The translations under genes and the position numbers were made by a program. 64,000 bases of DNA, taken from Tretioscincus oriximinensis (taxonomy: Eukaryota > Chordata > Lepidosauria > Squamata > Gymnophthalmidae). The DNA lies in the NCBI GenBank assembly GCA_022410635.1, contig JAJVDF010000449.1, positions 261,451 through 325,450 of the forward strand. Direction: 5' to 3'. The notes beneath the pieces are model-generated. The model saw nothing but the letters and a program-made list of their open reading frames with translations, searched no databases and had not been told where the DNA came from. Every line of letters begins with the position of its first letter. Position 1 is the first letter of the stretch. Positions 35,117-50,100 of this stretch are shown here, piece by piece.

Positions 35117-38100
35117 GGAGCCTACTATTGTCTACACTGGCATGTGAATGGCACTGAAATATAACCTAGAATAAGGCTCAATGGGATCAGGGCCTTAGAG
35201 GTGTTTATGGAGATATCAGCCAAACAGATGAAGGTTATGGAGCAAAGCAGAAGGCGAGTTGGGGAGTCATTGGTGGAACTAGCAAATTGTTTAATGTAGA
35301 AATAAATGGAATCTTTCTGTATATGTTTATTTCTAGGAGATAGAATAAAATTTTGTTGGAGAAAAGAGGGAATTCCTGAAGATGTTGCAGGAATTATTAA
35401 TGTTTCTTCTTTTCATCATCTGATAAACCTGCAGTTCTGCTGCCTTTGTATTTTATTTTTTGGCAACTCTATTGGTGGCCCAAGTTCTGTATCCTCGGGT
35501 ACTGGCCCTATTTGTCCAAACTACAATGCTGGGATTGCATCCTAGCCTGATATTTGTTCAGACAGGAAACAACTGTATAGAGCCTAGGTAATAATATTTG
35601 ATCCTTTAGTTCTTCTGCATGCTTTGAAACTTCCTCTTGGTAAAGCTTTTTCATTTTTCAGTTGCATGCCTGAACTTCAACATGAATTTGCACCACAGGT
35701 GACTTTAGCTGACTACACTTGGTGACACTGTTTTTATTTGAACTGCATTATTTAAGCTGATGATAATGCATTATAGAGGTGTGCTTGTAAGTTTGGAAAA
35801 TAATACAGTAGTTGGTGGGATAAAGAAAGCAATTATTTTTTACTTTTAATTACATTAAAAGGTTTTCCCCACCTTTTAGTGATACTTGGCTTTATTGAGT
35901 TCACAGGATGTGCATAAAGCAATTTCATGATCTCTGATCTTTTCCCATGGCNTTTTGGGAGCTCTGTACTGAAAGGTGACTGCTATGAATGAGTAATAGC
36001 TTTATAAGTATTAAAGACCTATAATGCAAAACTTGAATGCAAAATTGAAGTCTCCTACAAGTTTGTTTTCTTGGCATTAGTACTTCACACATAGCAGTAA
36101 TAAACCAGAAAGCTTTTCTGTGTAGTTGAAAAGAGAGCATGTATAGTCAAACTTTATTGCAATACTTAAAAGTGCCTGGTGATTTATAGGATGCAAAAGA
36201 AAAAAAGTTGCTGTTAGACTATATTGGGTATGTTAGCTTCCTGTATAGCAAACAGAGTGGTTTTCAAGATTTGTGGCTATTTCCCTGTCATATTGTTTCT
36301 GTCACAGAAAATATGTAAGGAATTGTCTTACCAAACAACTTTACTCTTGGAATTAAAATATGAACCTTGAGCATAAATTGGCAGTTCATGTGTTCCTTTT
36401 GTAGTGCCAATTGCAGTCTTGGTTTTAGTTCACAGTTAAAATGAGAGCAGTTGCACATATATTTGTTAAGGGGAGCTATTTATGCTGTGTAAGAAACAGA
36501 ATGCGCCTAATGGAGATGAATAGCAAAAGGTCTAATATCAGTGCTTCTGGCAATATATCACAAGTATTTTGTTTTCAAGAGGTTGCTAATATTAGACATT
36601 GANATTTTTCAGTTCGTCCTTATTCCCAAAGAACAAGATTTAGTAAGGAAAAAGGCAGACTAACTAGTATTACAGGTGATAGTATATGGTTTTAAAGTCT
36701 ACATAGGCTAAATGTGTACAGTGTTTCAAGAAATATTGCTTGTTGCAATACTGCTTAGAACTTTATCATATGTAACTAGATTAGTGGCATGATAATTTGT
36801 ATCATGGTACTTTGAAGTTATCTGTTAAAGAATTACATCATTTACTTTCTATATACTGTATTGTAAAGTAATTTAGGCTATTAACCTTATATGGAGCAAC
36901 AGATAGAAATGGGTTGGGCTGTATGTTATCCAAGTTGGTGGTACTATAAGCAGCAGGTCACTTGGAAATAGATTTGGGTTTTCTATTATATATTTTAGCC
37001 CTTTCTAATCTCCCTTTAATAGAGATGAATGAAAGTGATTCAAGGATTGTATTCTCTTTAAACAGCATACAGAATAGATTAGATATATTTATAATCATGG
37101 CTAACTTACAAACCCAATTTAAACCCATCAAAAGTTGTTATTTTGAACTTGCAACATGCTATATTGCAAAGTCTAAAATACTTGTCCTTATTCAGAGCAC
37201 TTCCAATGTATTTATTTACATTTATATACCACCCTATACCCGAAGGACTCTTACAATAAAAAGTCAACATAATAAAACCAAATAACATATTAAACCATAA
37301 TGTCATGTACTAATAAAATAGTGGGTTACATGATAAATACCAGTATGTCTTGATAATGGTAAAATCAAAGCACCGTTATAATGCTGGGACTATGAAAGAC
37401 TCTTTTTTTATTCAAATCCAGAGAGGGAAAAAAGTTTTGCATTGCACATCATTGCACCACATTAAGAATATTGAAATGTTTGTAATGCTGAGGAGTTCCC
37501 CATGCCAAATCACTGATTAATGGTAATTGTATCAGCCTTCACTAATTGAACATTTTATATATTTATCCATTCTGTTAATTTGTACTTATCTAAAGGAATG
37601 TCTCCTCCCATATCAACCTGCTTAAGATCTGCAGATGAGACTTTTTATATCACCATCTTCAATAGTAAAAGGAATAGGCACTTGGAATAGGGCCTTCTTA
37701 TAATAGTCTCAGTAATTACCGTATCTCTCCCCAAGATATACCTATTATCTTTATGCATTCAGATAGTAGATTTCAAAGGAAGCTATGTTAGTTGGGTTCC
37801 AGATGATATAGCAGAGGGGTGAGGGTCTCATAACATCTAAGAGGCAAATAAGAAAAAGGTAGGTAGCATGAACTTTCATAGACCTAAATGTCTATGGAAG
37901 CTCAATGCTGCTTACCTTTTTTATTATTAGTCTCTAAAGTGCTATGAGACTCCCTTGCTATATATTATGCATTTAGGACAGTTGTAGAGACACACACATT
38001 TGCTTTTGTTTTTGGTTATTTTCAGGCACTGCCATTGTTTTCAGTTAATAGGTTTTATATATTTTTTTTAAATTACTGTAATCTTTCTTGGAATATCAGA

Positions 38101-41100
38101 TACAGAAGGGGACATAAATACACAAATATGCCATCCATAACCCCAAAGTTACTTGCAATGTAAAACATTAGTCAGATCTCATACCAGATTTTCAGGCTGG
38201 TATGTGTGCTTATGTTTCAGTAGTTCTATGGTTGGGTTTTTTTTGTAGATTTGTTTTGAAATATGCTACCATTAAAAAAGAATTAAACTACTAACTGAAG
38301 CAAAATAGTTAGAGCAAAATATGCTAGTGAGTTTTTTTCCCCTTTGCTATTGAAAGGTACAAACAGATTGTATTTTTGTTTGAGCAAGGTGGAGACTTCT
38401 ACACCCAGCAACTTAGTTTCACTATAAGTTTTTTTTCACAAGCATAAGAACATTAGAGAAGCCCTGCTGAATGGGCCCAGAGCCCATCTAATCCAGCATT
38501 CTGTCTCACTGACCTGGAGAAAACATGATAAATCCCCAGAAGTAGCAAGGCTATCCTCATGACTGGATATGGTGGAAGATCTGTCATCCACTTTCACAGA
38601 CTAGTACATCTCAGTAAATTAGAATATCATGGAAAAGTTTGTTTTAGTAATTCAATTCAAATACTGAAACTCACGTATTCTATAGATTCATTACATCCAG
38701 AGTGATCTATTTCCTTTTATTATGATGGATATGACTTACACCGATTTTTGTATTTTTAATATTTGTATGTGAGAAAGTTCAATATTGTAGACTCATCGTG
38801 TCACACTCTAATCAAGCAGATCACTCTGAGTGCAACAAATCTGTATATAATACATTAATTTCACTACTTGAGTTGAATTACTGAACTAAATTAACTTTTC
38901 CATGATATTCTAATTTATTGAGATGCACGAGTATTATTTAACTGTACGGCCCATTAATAAATAGGGATATTTATTTATTTGCATTTCTATATAGTATCAC
39001 ATAGGACTTGTAAAATCTTACTAAGATATTTACTGAATGAATAACGTTTTTGAAGTTTCTTTTTCTTTCAATGGAGGGTGCATCCAGATTTTAACTTTCT
39101 TTCCCTATTCTACCATGACGTTGAGATGTCTTTTGTGTGGATGTTTCTCCAAGTATTTCTCTTGTGATGTAATGATGGAGGAAGGCTCCTTCAATTTCTA
39201 CTTCTTGCTTTCAGGGCATAAAGGAAACAGTGTTGGGAATATTTGGGCTGGTAATTCTCACCCCGGAGTAATGTCATTCTGGGTGCCATCCCTGGAAGCA
39301 GAGACCAGAAGTGATATTATATGTGATGTCACTTCCGTCCCCAGGGTGCCCTTTCACAATGATGTCACTCCTGTCCCACACCGGAATACTTGTACATTAC
39401 TGTACGACGGGTGGATTATCTTGTCAAAATGTACAGATTCTTGTACAGTTTCCAGCACTTCAAAAAGCACTTCAAAAAGCAGAGCATATGAAAAGCAGGA
39501 GGTTTCTTATCTTTGTTTGAAAATGAAGGGAGCATTCCAGGCAAGGGGAAAAGAAAGCTGGGGAAGATATTGTTTTACCCTTTCATATCCTTTTATATCC
39601 TCCTAAAGGGAGGCCTTTTTGCCCAATATTCCAGGCCCATGATGGCTCTTGCCTGGGTTCCATCATCTACACATCCTACAAAGAATTGTGTATTGGAGTT
39701 ATTTCTTTTTCTAGGAAAAAGAAATATTGGGGTGTGGTGTCTAAATCCCCTATCATTGGGGGAAGGTTTCTGTCTATTGTGAGGACAGGCAGTGATTAGA
39801 TGAGTTACATCATATTATTTATATAATGAAATTGCAAGGTAATTTCTTATTTGTGGAAATTCATGATTACATTAATTTGTTGATCATGGTGACTTCTTTG
39901 CTATAATATTTTATACTATTTTAATTTTATATTGATGTTTACTGTTGGCTGCCCTGAGACCTTTGAGTATAGGGCAGGATATAAGTATGTGTAAATAAAT
40001 AAATAAATAAATGTCTGTCTGGATAGGCATGCATATGGAAATAGTAGCTCCTACCTAGAGTGCAGAAAGAGTTGCTCCCTATGTAACTTTTATGTTTGTT
40101 AACCTATAATTATGAAAGAGTATATAATAGTTGATTTTGTGTTGGTTTTCCAAATATTGATTCTGCATTACTGTTCCAAAGTGCTAAATAAAGTAAAAAG
40201 CTCAATGCTTTTGTTTGTTTTACTTTGTATTTTGCCATTTAACGGGGTTTGCTCACCACGTTATTAAGATGCCTGTAAATCTGAGGCAGCTGTATCGTCA
40301 GAATACGGACACGTGTAAAACCTGACTCGCGTCNGGAACTCACACAGAGACCATAAACTTAGATCGTGAGGGAAGATCCAGGAGGTCCACGTGGGCCATG
40401 GAAAAATCCTCTCCCGCACCTCTGTGTAGCAGTTTTTATTGACTCCAAAATCGAAGGCATGCATAGAAAGAGTGATGTCATAAAGTGGGAGTTCAGAAGA
40501 TGTGGCATGGGTGGACTGGAGGTGGGTCAAGGTTGTGACACCTGTGTGACGCGTCTCTCTCCTCCCAAGGGGCGCAGCCTTTGTCAGGAAGTTTCCAAAT
40601 ATGGGTATGGTTTGAGCAATACATCTGGCTTTATTCATAAACTGAAACACGGATACGGCAGAGATACCAAATATTTGGAGAACATATTTCCTCATAATTC
40701 TGCCCCAAATTGACAAAGGCATGATTATCTTTAGAAATAAAACATCCTGAATTCCATAATTAATAAAATAGCTTTCTTTACTGCAGAATACTGGCCTAAA
40801 TTTAAGTCAGTTCTTGTGCAACATAAATAATTACACTTGTGACAATACAGGATTGACCCTTTAGGCTTCCAGGACCTGTGTACTGTCACTCACTCCAAGG
40901 TAAAGGGATTAGCATATGGCTTCCTCTTGCCACTCTTAGGCAAACAACTCATGCCATAGTCTGCAGCTGTAGATACAATAGGTGCCCTTTGAAATAATAG
41001 GCTAAGGAGTGCTACTTGAGGGGAACTGCTCCAGGGCAGGAAGAGAGAGATTAGCTCCCTTACAACATCCTGTAGAGGCAATTTTTCCCAAAATTTTTAC

Positions 41101-44100
41101 ATCCAAATTGCCTGGGCCTCTAGGGACCAATTCCTGTATATATTCATATCAAATATATTAATGCCAATTAATATATTACGTATGGAGAACCCCAACAGCC
41201 ATTCTCTACCCCATCTAAGTAGTTGGAGAGCAATATGTTGAAAGTCTTATCTATTCATTTGTATAATTCATTTCCAAAGAAATGAATATAGTATCATTTT
41301 CAAAGAAAGCTGACCAAGGTGATTTACAAAAACATTAGATAATATATTTAAATATATTTAAAATAATAAAATGAGTAATTAAATAGAAAATACAGAAATT
41401 AGAAATAAAAAAACATTTATTTCAAGGAAAATATTGTAAAGGACATCCATCCTAGTATCCATTTATGGACACCAAGGGTATAAATGGATACTAGGATGGA
41501 TATCTGGATGTTGCCTCCGGGATGGAGCAACAGGCAGGACTCCTGAAATACCATTTGCAGGGAGTCATGAACAGGTACATATTTTGCTTTCCTCTGTTCG
41601 GACTGCCCAGGTGCATCTGGTGGGCCTCTGTGTGACACAGAATGCTGGAGTTGATGGGCTGTGGCCTGATCCAGTATGGCTCTTCTTATGTTCTTATGTT
41701 CTGGTGTCTCATATACTTAGCTTGGAAGATGTTAATATAGGCAAGAGTAAATTACGGTACCTAATTATGGTACTTCCCCATTAGATGAAGTAATAAGCAT
41801 TTAATTTTAGCTTACAAGGCATGAGATTTTCTCATGCTATCTGCTAATCATATATTGTTCTGGTTTAACACTCACACATACATACAGTCTGTAAAAAACG
41901 TGCTTTGTGTACAGTATCACCTGAACCCCCATACACTACTGTTTTGTTAGAATAAAGGACTTATTTTCCATTTTGTTTTCAAATAATATTTTATATCCAT
42001 TTCCAGTTTTTTGGCAATCAGACATGTGCCTGTACCATATATTTGACAAGATGGTATCAGTAGCTGCCTTAGCCTTAGTAGTGGATTAATTACTGCCTTT
42101 TCTTAGTTGTTAATACTGTAATCGTTTAAAGCTTCTTTGAAGTGATGAGAAAATTAGGCAGCTTGTTACTTCATCTGACATTTACTCTACTCCATATGTT
42201 TATGGAGATATAAACAGTTTTAATTTGTTTTTTATTAAATGGCAGAATAAAGGCACCATATTAAATCAGGGATCACTTACATTTCCCACCCCACCCACCC
42301 CCAAAATAGAAAGCTTAACAAAAAAAACAATCAAAGTAATCAATTCTGTATACCTTCCACAAGTTTGCCAATCTCACAATCATTAACCAGTTTTTAGACC
42401 CCCAAAGTTGCTCATCTCCTAGATAAGCAGAAAGGATTTATTACTTCATCACAATATATAATAAACAGTAAGACGTTAATCCTTCAAGGAATATTATATA
42501 GGACCAGGCTTCTATAAAGTCAATCACAGACAATCTGTGAAGTTGCACTGAATTGGAAAACTTAGTTCAGAGCCCTGTAAAAACTCAGACTCTAGTGGGA
42601 TGTTCAAATAGAAAAAGCATAACATGAATAGTTAACTGAACTTTCATCAAGCTTCATTTAACAGAAAAAAATCATAAGTTGCCAATTTAGCTAATTCGAA
42701 ATACATTCACTTAGTGGTGAATGGCAAATTACATAAACCAAAAATCTTACGTTCACCTGTCATGTATAATATTTGCTTCACCTAAATGGAAGAAAGTTTA
42801 GCCTGCTTTCGAAATGTCCATTATCAAAGGTTATCATACACTTTTAACATTGGTATAGAAAAATAATTGCCCATTTAATGCCCCCTACCTCCCATGACAC
42901 ATTCTTATTATTCAAAAAGTAAACTCCAAGTACAATCTGATTTTAATTTTTAAAAAATGTGTATATTGCAATGTATATTTATATAGCTGGGTTCATCAGC
43001 CATCTTCCTGTAAGCAGAAAATGAATTTTTGTGGGTGGCCCTTGGCACACATTGTCTAACATCTTCCCAGAGTTAACTGTGGAGTTCTAGGCTATAGGGT
43101 AGGGTCCCATGCTGGCTGGGCGGAAAAAGCTGCCTGCTGCCCTGACACCAGCACACATTACTGCTGCCCTGACACCAGCACGCACTACTACCAGCTTTGT
43201 GAAGCTGCTGGGCATCCAAGCTTTTATAATAAACACTTTTCATCATGAAAAAAACAGCATAGAAAGGCAGTCATAACAACTAACAACCATAAAACCAGAA
43301 ACAGAAATACTGCTGGAAGATGATAAACCGGAATCTGCCTGTTTTGTTGACAACCTGTGCCCCACTGATATTCCCTGTTAACAAAGTCCAGCAAAGGAGC
43401 TAGCAGCACTTTGAGACTAACTTGAGAAAAGTGGGTGGCATAAGCTTTCGTAGACACGTCAACTTCTTCATAGATAGTAGACGTGCCTACGAAAGCTTAT
43501 GCCACCCACTTTTCTCAAGTTAGTCTCAAAGTGCTGCTAGCTCCTTTGCTGGACTTTCTACTAGACTAACACGGCTATTTCTCTGAAACTGACTACCCTG
43601 TTAATAAAGCATTCATGAATTGCACCTCTGTAGGGCCTGTACAGAGTGGCAGTTCAAGAATGCAAGGATTTAGATGCTTCATCCAGATAGGCAGAAGTAG
43701 TAGAGAGAAGTGTCATACACCCAAATTAGAAAACGGAGACAACTCCTCTTCTGCTTTTCCAGAAGTATCTTAATTCTGGCCATTGTGTGAAAGCACTTTT
43801 ATCTGCAGACTGGAAGAGGGAAGAAAGAAAAATGTATGGTCACAGTACTTATTTCAGTGTGTGTGAATTCTCATCCCTTTGCTTCTTGCCAGGTGCATCA
43901 AGAGAGGCAGGTGGATTTTTTAAAAAAAAACTAGAAGCATTGGAGTGAGATTATTGCAGCATATTGTTGCTGGTATTTGCTTCTATATTACTCAGGAAAT
44001 ATAACTCTTAGAAAAGTTCAGACCAGGAATTGAAAGTTTGTTGACTAGGATAATAGTTTTTTCAAAGAAGAATAGCAGGATGTGATTTATCAGAGCAAAT

Positions 44101-47100
44101 ACGCTACTAAATCTGAGTGATGGTATGTCCAGACAACTCTGGAAAGATAACAAATATTCAATCTGTTTAATAAATGCAGTTCTATTTCATGGTTAATGAA
44201 AAAACTAAAGAGAAGTTAGAAGTTGCTGGCCATTTCCTTTGTGTTTTCTGTGTGTCGATCAGAGCAGGCAAAGGTATTATCTTTGCTTGCTTCCAGATGT
44301 AATGGATTTTGGAAGAAATGCTTTTTGTTTGGAGGAATTGCTAAAATGGCAGATCCTTTTCACTTATGTGGAAGGTTTTAAATATCAGGTTGGATGAGTA
44401 AAGCTGTATGGAATTTGGTTCATCTATTNTATATTATTAAATCAACAAATACTTTGTCTGAATGGCACTACATTTTTTCTGTAATTGAGAATTAGTCCTT
44501 TTTAAAAAAAAATCCACCTAATCAAAAGTTCAATCAGCTTACATTGAAAACTGTTGGCTATGTTTTAGCTTAAAACCTATGATAAAAACTTTGAGCTTGA
44601 TTTTAGTTTAGCCATATGTATCAATGAGAAAAAAATTGCATAAATTTAGATAGCGTAAAAGAAGGACTTGGCATGCTTTACTGAGTTAATTATTGACAAT
44701 GGATACATTAAGGAAAAGAGTTTAAGACTACAGTGCTGTGATGCATATTCAGGTGTTTAGTGAGTTTATATTGTTTAAGTTGCAACAGCAGAAAGGATAA
44801 AAATAATAAGACTAAACTTAATGGAATGTTTTACTTTTTTCTTTAAGTTTGAGAAACCTAACTTTTAAATTTGATTTAATAGTGTTCCTTTTGGTATTTG
44901 ATTTCAAATCTTATTTTCTACATTTATGTTTGGTATTTAAAATTTACATTTATATTTATGTTCATCCTCGGAACAAGATTTTTAAGAAAGAAGAAAATTT
45001 TTGGATTTGATTATGGAAAGGTAGTAGTGGAAAAGTAATTACTGGTATAAAGAGCTTTGAAGGTAATGGCAGGGTTGTGAGTAAGGTACTTTCCCTTTAA
45101 TTAACAATTGCAAATTGCTTGCTCTTTAAGGAAAGTCCAGTGTTGTATAATACATTTAAGAATTGGAGACATTAATTTATGACAACTCATAAAAATATTA
45201 AGAGCTTCTTGGAATGTAAGGTCTGAAATAACTTAAGCCTTTTCTGTACTGAGCCTTTTTTTGGGACCTGCCATGTCTATGTTAGTGCAAACAACGATGA
45301 TACATCCCAATATAAGGCTTAGTAAGAAAATGGGCTATGGAAAGAAAAGCAGTGAGTTTAATACTGTGAAAACATTTTTAAAAAAATATTTTCTGGATGA
45401 ATAAATCTGAATGAATAAATACACTGATCCCAGGTTGTGATACCTGCAATGTGTAGATTTTTAAATGACAAAATGTGTCTCATGGAGGTACAAATTGTAG
45501 GTATTGGACCATCAGAAAATTGAAATCTAGACCTTGCCTTCAATAATGAAGTTTTAGGGAAAACTGGAAATTTCATATCATTGTAGTAGACTTTAAATAG
45601 AAAATTCTACTTAAGGAAGGGGATTAAATTCTTTTCTTACTGAATTGATCCTATTAATTACCAAACCTTCTGGTCTGTTGGCATACTTTTATTTTTAAAA
45701 ACACATGTATTCTATTTTTTTTTTTACTTCCGAATGCTACATATTTCAAATTAAGAACTTTTTCTTGGGGGGGAGTAGAAGTTTTGCCACCATGTAGCAT
45801 TGTTTGGTTCCTAAGATGATGCGAGTTAGAAAATGAAACCTTAGAGTAATCCTGTATGGTCTTTTGGTCTTCAGTGCAGTGAGATAAGCTGAATGTTAGG
45901 AAGACTGCATACAAATTATATCATTTGCGAAATTGTTGAATAGAATTTTTCCTTGATACCCAGCACTCAAAACATTATTATTTTTATATCCAGATGAAGG
46001 AAAATAAGCACCGTTAAACATTTATTGGAGTTACGAGTTGTATATTTGTATATGATTATAATGTTCTAGGATTTTCTTAACTGTATTTTTCTTTTTAGGC
46101 ACTTACACCTTAACAAGAAAGCAACAGACAAACAGCCATATAGCAAGCTTCCAGGTGTTTCTCTTCTGAAGCCTTTAAAAGGTGTTGATCCAAACCTCAT
46201 CAATAACTTGGAAACCTTCTTTGAGTTGGATTATCCAAAAGTAAGTATAATTCTTTTCTTCAAAAATTGGAGTTAATAACACTCACAGTTGTCTGATTTT
46301 CCCTAATGAATTAATAAAGTTTTTAAAATATTGGAGGCTTTTATTTGATACTTANCTTTTATTTTATTTTATTATTTTACATGATATAAAATCAATAGTA
46401 ATCAAAAAGGGTTGTAGTATATACTTATTAGAATTATGGTTTCATTTTTTTCTGTTCCTCTGGCTAATAATGCAGTCAGTACATTGTAATAAGTATACAT
46501 TTGTTTCCTTCTGAGGACAGTTGCCACATACTTTTCAAATATTTTGATATGGAGTCATACATGGAATCACAGCTATGTTTTCCCTGAACAATTTAACATC
46601 AAGAGCAAAGTCCTAGAAGCCAAGTAGTGTATAAATTGTCTGAATCTCCATGTATGAGAATTAAATGTTAACAAGTAAAGATCTTCCTTAAAACAAGTGA
46701 TATTCTATGAACCCCAAAATGGATTAAACATAATTGAAGCATTTTTCTTGTATTCGATATAAAACTGATTCTGTGTTTTCTGTTGTTGCATATAGGATGT
46801 ATATTATTTAGAAAATATATTTTCTTATTCAGCTACATGTAATAATTTATAGGAACTATATTTGAGTNAGTAGTGAAATAGAATTGCTGCCAATGTTGTA
46901 GATGATTTACAATTATGTCAAGAATTTGTATTCAAGTTGACACGGTTCACTTCACTAGAGTTCCTTGTTGTATAAGATGGTTTCATGACTGCCAATTAAC
47001 TGTTGAATTGTAGCTCAGACTTTATAGTCTTGATTTCCTTTTAGAAAATGGTGAATCTGCTGTCACCTGCTAAATAAAATCAAAGACTAAGAGTACATCC

Positions 47101-50100
47101 ATATGCATGCCTTTCTCGCGGAATAAACAATCATCACATAAAATCTACTGTTCATAAGACAGTAGTGGCATGAGGCAAGATCTGGCTGCTGATCATCCAG
47201 GGATTTCGCTAGCTCAATATCCCTGGATGTGTGGCCATCCTGCCAACTTTTCAGTGACCATGTATGTGTCCCACACTGACCAAGATGTCGGCACGCAATA
47301 TGTGATGCTGTGTCAGGAAAAAGTGCTACAAAGCTACTTTTGCCCAATGTGCAGCATACAATTTCTTCATGATTTCCTTACACTAGGATGACATAAGTGC
47401 TACTGAACCTGCAGCAATCCAACCATCCTTCCATAAGAAAAATGTATATGTGTTCCTGTTGTGTGTTGCATCGGGAAAGAAAAAGGAAGCTTGGCATAAT
47501 ATACTTCTTTTTCACAAGTTTCTCTCTCTCAGACTTGGTACTTCAAGTAGTTTAAACTGCTGTGCTGTGGAAATAAAATCTCAGTGCAACACAAACAATT
47601 GCTTTTCTGTTCACTGCTACAGGTTGCAACTAGAGAGCCATAACAACAAAAATAATAATAGAGATGTTCAGAGGTGGAAGGGAACAAATCAAACAACTTG
47701 GTTCTTATACCCCGCTTTTCTCACCTTTCAAAGGGACTCAGAGCGGCTTACAAGGATATATTTTGCCTGAAGGCTTCCATTCTATCTTCCCCACCAGGCT
47801 CTGGTGGTTCCCATGTATCTACTTGCAGTCAGTTGCAATTTCTTGCAATTCATGCTTTCGAATAGCTGGGTTGGCTAGAGCTACAGGCTAGTGGAAGGTG
47901 CTCACCCCTCCCCACGTCCCACACAGGGCTTCGAAACCCGATCTCTCAGGCGAGAGACGAATTCCTAAGCGACTGAGCTATCCGTGCCTGCTCTTACTAA
48001 ACATGTGCACGGGATTTATTCTTGACCTATTACCTTAAGATCAAAGAATGGCAAAATAATTGAAAGCACACATCATGCTCACACTGCAAAGTCAGAGAAC
48101 ATTTCTTAAGGAGTGATATATAAATAGAGCATGTAGCAAGCCTTGTTTTTTCATAGTCAAATTAGATTACCATATCCAAATTGCTTATTGAGGAGTGCCA
48201 AATGTATACTTTATTTAAAGCTCCCAAAATGTTCAAGTTTTAACTTTGGTGCTCATTGAACATCAACAACATGACGAATATAACCATANCATTACAGTTT
48301 CCTAATGCAAGATTTTTTCATGAAATACAAGCAGTGTCTCAAGCAAAGCAACTGCAACATAGAATATATTAAGCATAATAAACTTTTTATTCTGATAAAT
48401 AAAATATGGAATTAAAACCCATCTCTCAAAACTAATTTAGATATTATATTAAAATATTATTTAAAAGGGAGATATTTTTATTTACAGAAACTCTTAATTT
48501 CTTAAGCAAGTGAATTTCAATATATTTTCTGAAACTGAATATAACAGAGTGAACATACTTTAAACTAGACAGAAAAATCTTCTTTCTATCATGTGTCATC
48601 AAATTGTCTAAAGTTGGCTAGACTCAACACTATGAACAAAGATTTCTGCCAAGTTATCTGAGTTTCTGTGTTAACCTAGTTCTTGATGTTGTGCAATGAA
48701 AGAGCCTTTGTTGATATTAATACATTATCCAACTATTAATACCTTATCCAACTAACTTCTCTTCCATTTTTTTTAAAAATCAATAGATTTCAAATATTTC
48801 AAAAGTTTAAAAATATACACAAATTTGTATCAGATAAATAAGTGATTATCACAAAACTATCACAAGACACCATGAGATCAATAAAAATGATACTCAAGTC
48901 ATGGAAAGGTTCTTAGGTATCAAAAATTTAAAATGTACTAAATCTTACCAAAGGTCAAGAGAAAATAAAGCTTTGTCTTCTAAAAGATCTTTTATATGTT
49001 ATAGGTCACTTCCACTTAGGCTGACTGGAGGACTACAAATGATTGTTGCAACAGAAGCCTGATATTTTAAATATGCAAGTGTACTTCAGTGACAAAGCAG
49101 AGGGTTATCTGTTCAATAGCCCACCTTTACTCAGAATCTGGCAATAGGACTCCTCAGTAAATGGACACATTTTATGCAGGTGAAACCCATTAAATTTGAA
49201 AATCCCTGTGGAACGCACATAAGATTAACGTTGGTTACAATGGGTTTCATTATAATGATTTTTCTTTATAACAAACAAGTTTAGTCAAGCCTTTGGTGTT
49301 TGTTATAATGAGATTTCTGCTGTAATAGAAAATGGTCCTTCGGGTATTTGGAAACTGAATTGCACAGGGTTTTATATGTCCAGCCCCTAAGGACATTTAT
49401 GAATTCTTCTTATTTTTAACTATGGATTACTTTGAAATTTTAATGGCCTTGGAATAAATGTCAGTACTTTTTGTACTCTCTTTGAACCGCTCTTTAGTGA
49501 AAGGGACAATGTTTCAAGACAAATGTTACTTTCCTGTGATTTTTTAGGTCCATTTTTTGGTAAATAAAAAAATGGTGTTTAAAATAGAATTGCTAGCAGT
49601 ACTCTAACTGCATCTGGAGTATACTGTTTTGGTGTCTGTATCTTAGAAAGCCAAACTGAAGTGCATCTAGTATTGTATTTCTCCCAGATACGACTGCAGT
49701 TGAATCACCATTTGGGCAATAGTTGTATTGGGATCATATCTCTGGATTTACAATGACGCTATTTAGATGTGGACATACTACAGCCTCCTTAAAGGCTATT
49801 GGCAGCTTTGCCTTCCATAATGAGTCATTTATTACTCTCTTGACTCACTCAGTAAAATCCTCCCACCATGACTAGGCATAGGGTCAAAGGTCAAAAGAAC
49901 ATGCCAACCATATTCTGCAAGCTGCTTATCCACATTATCAAGTGCAGTGTTGTAACCAGATAACCTAATCAAGCAGTTTTAATGCTTAATGCAAAGAAGC
50001 ATGACTTGTACGTTCTTTAGCATCAAAACTATTGGCAAGTGATTGACTATCTCTGGAAGTTAGTAGTGTTGTCAGCAGACATCTTCCGGACCTTGGAATT

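Noticed and set aside
39037..39606. 189-codon frame in intron 1
   Set aside because: No recognisable motif, low-complexity Ser/Lys end, and no splice or promoter context.
47914..47992. Possible tRNA gene from the A-box and B-box motifs (minus strand)
   Set aside because: The sequence continues into a SINE body and L2-like tail repeated elsewhere in the window, so it is a SINE head and not a tRNA gene.
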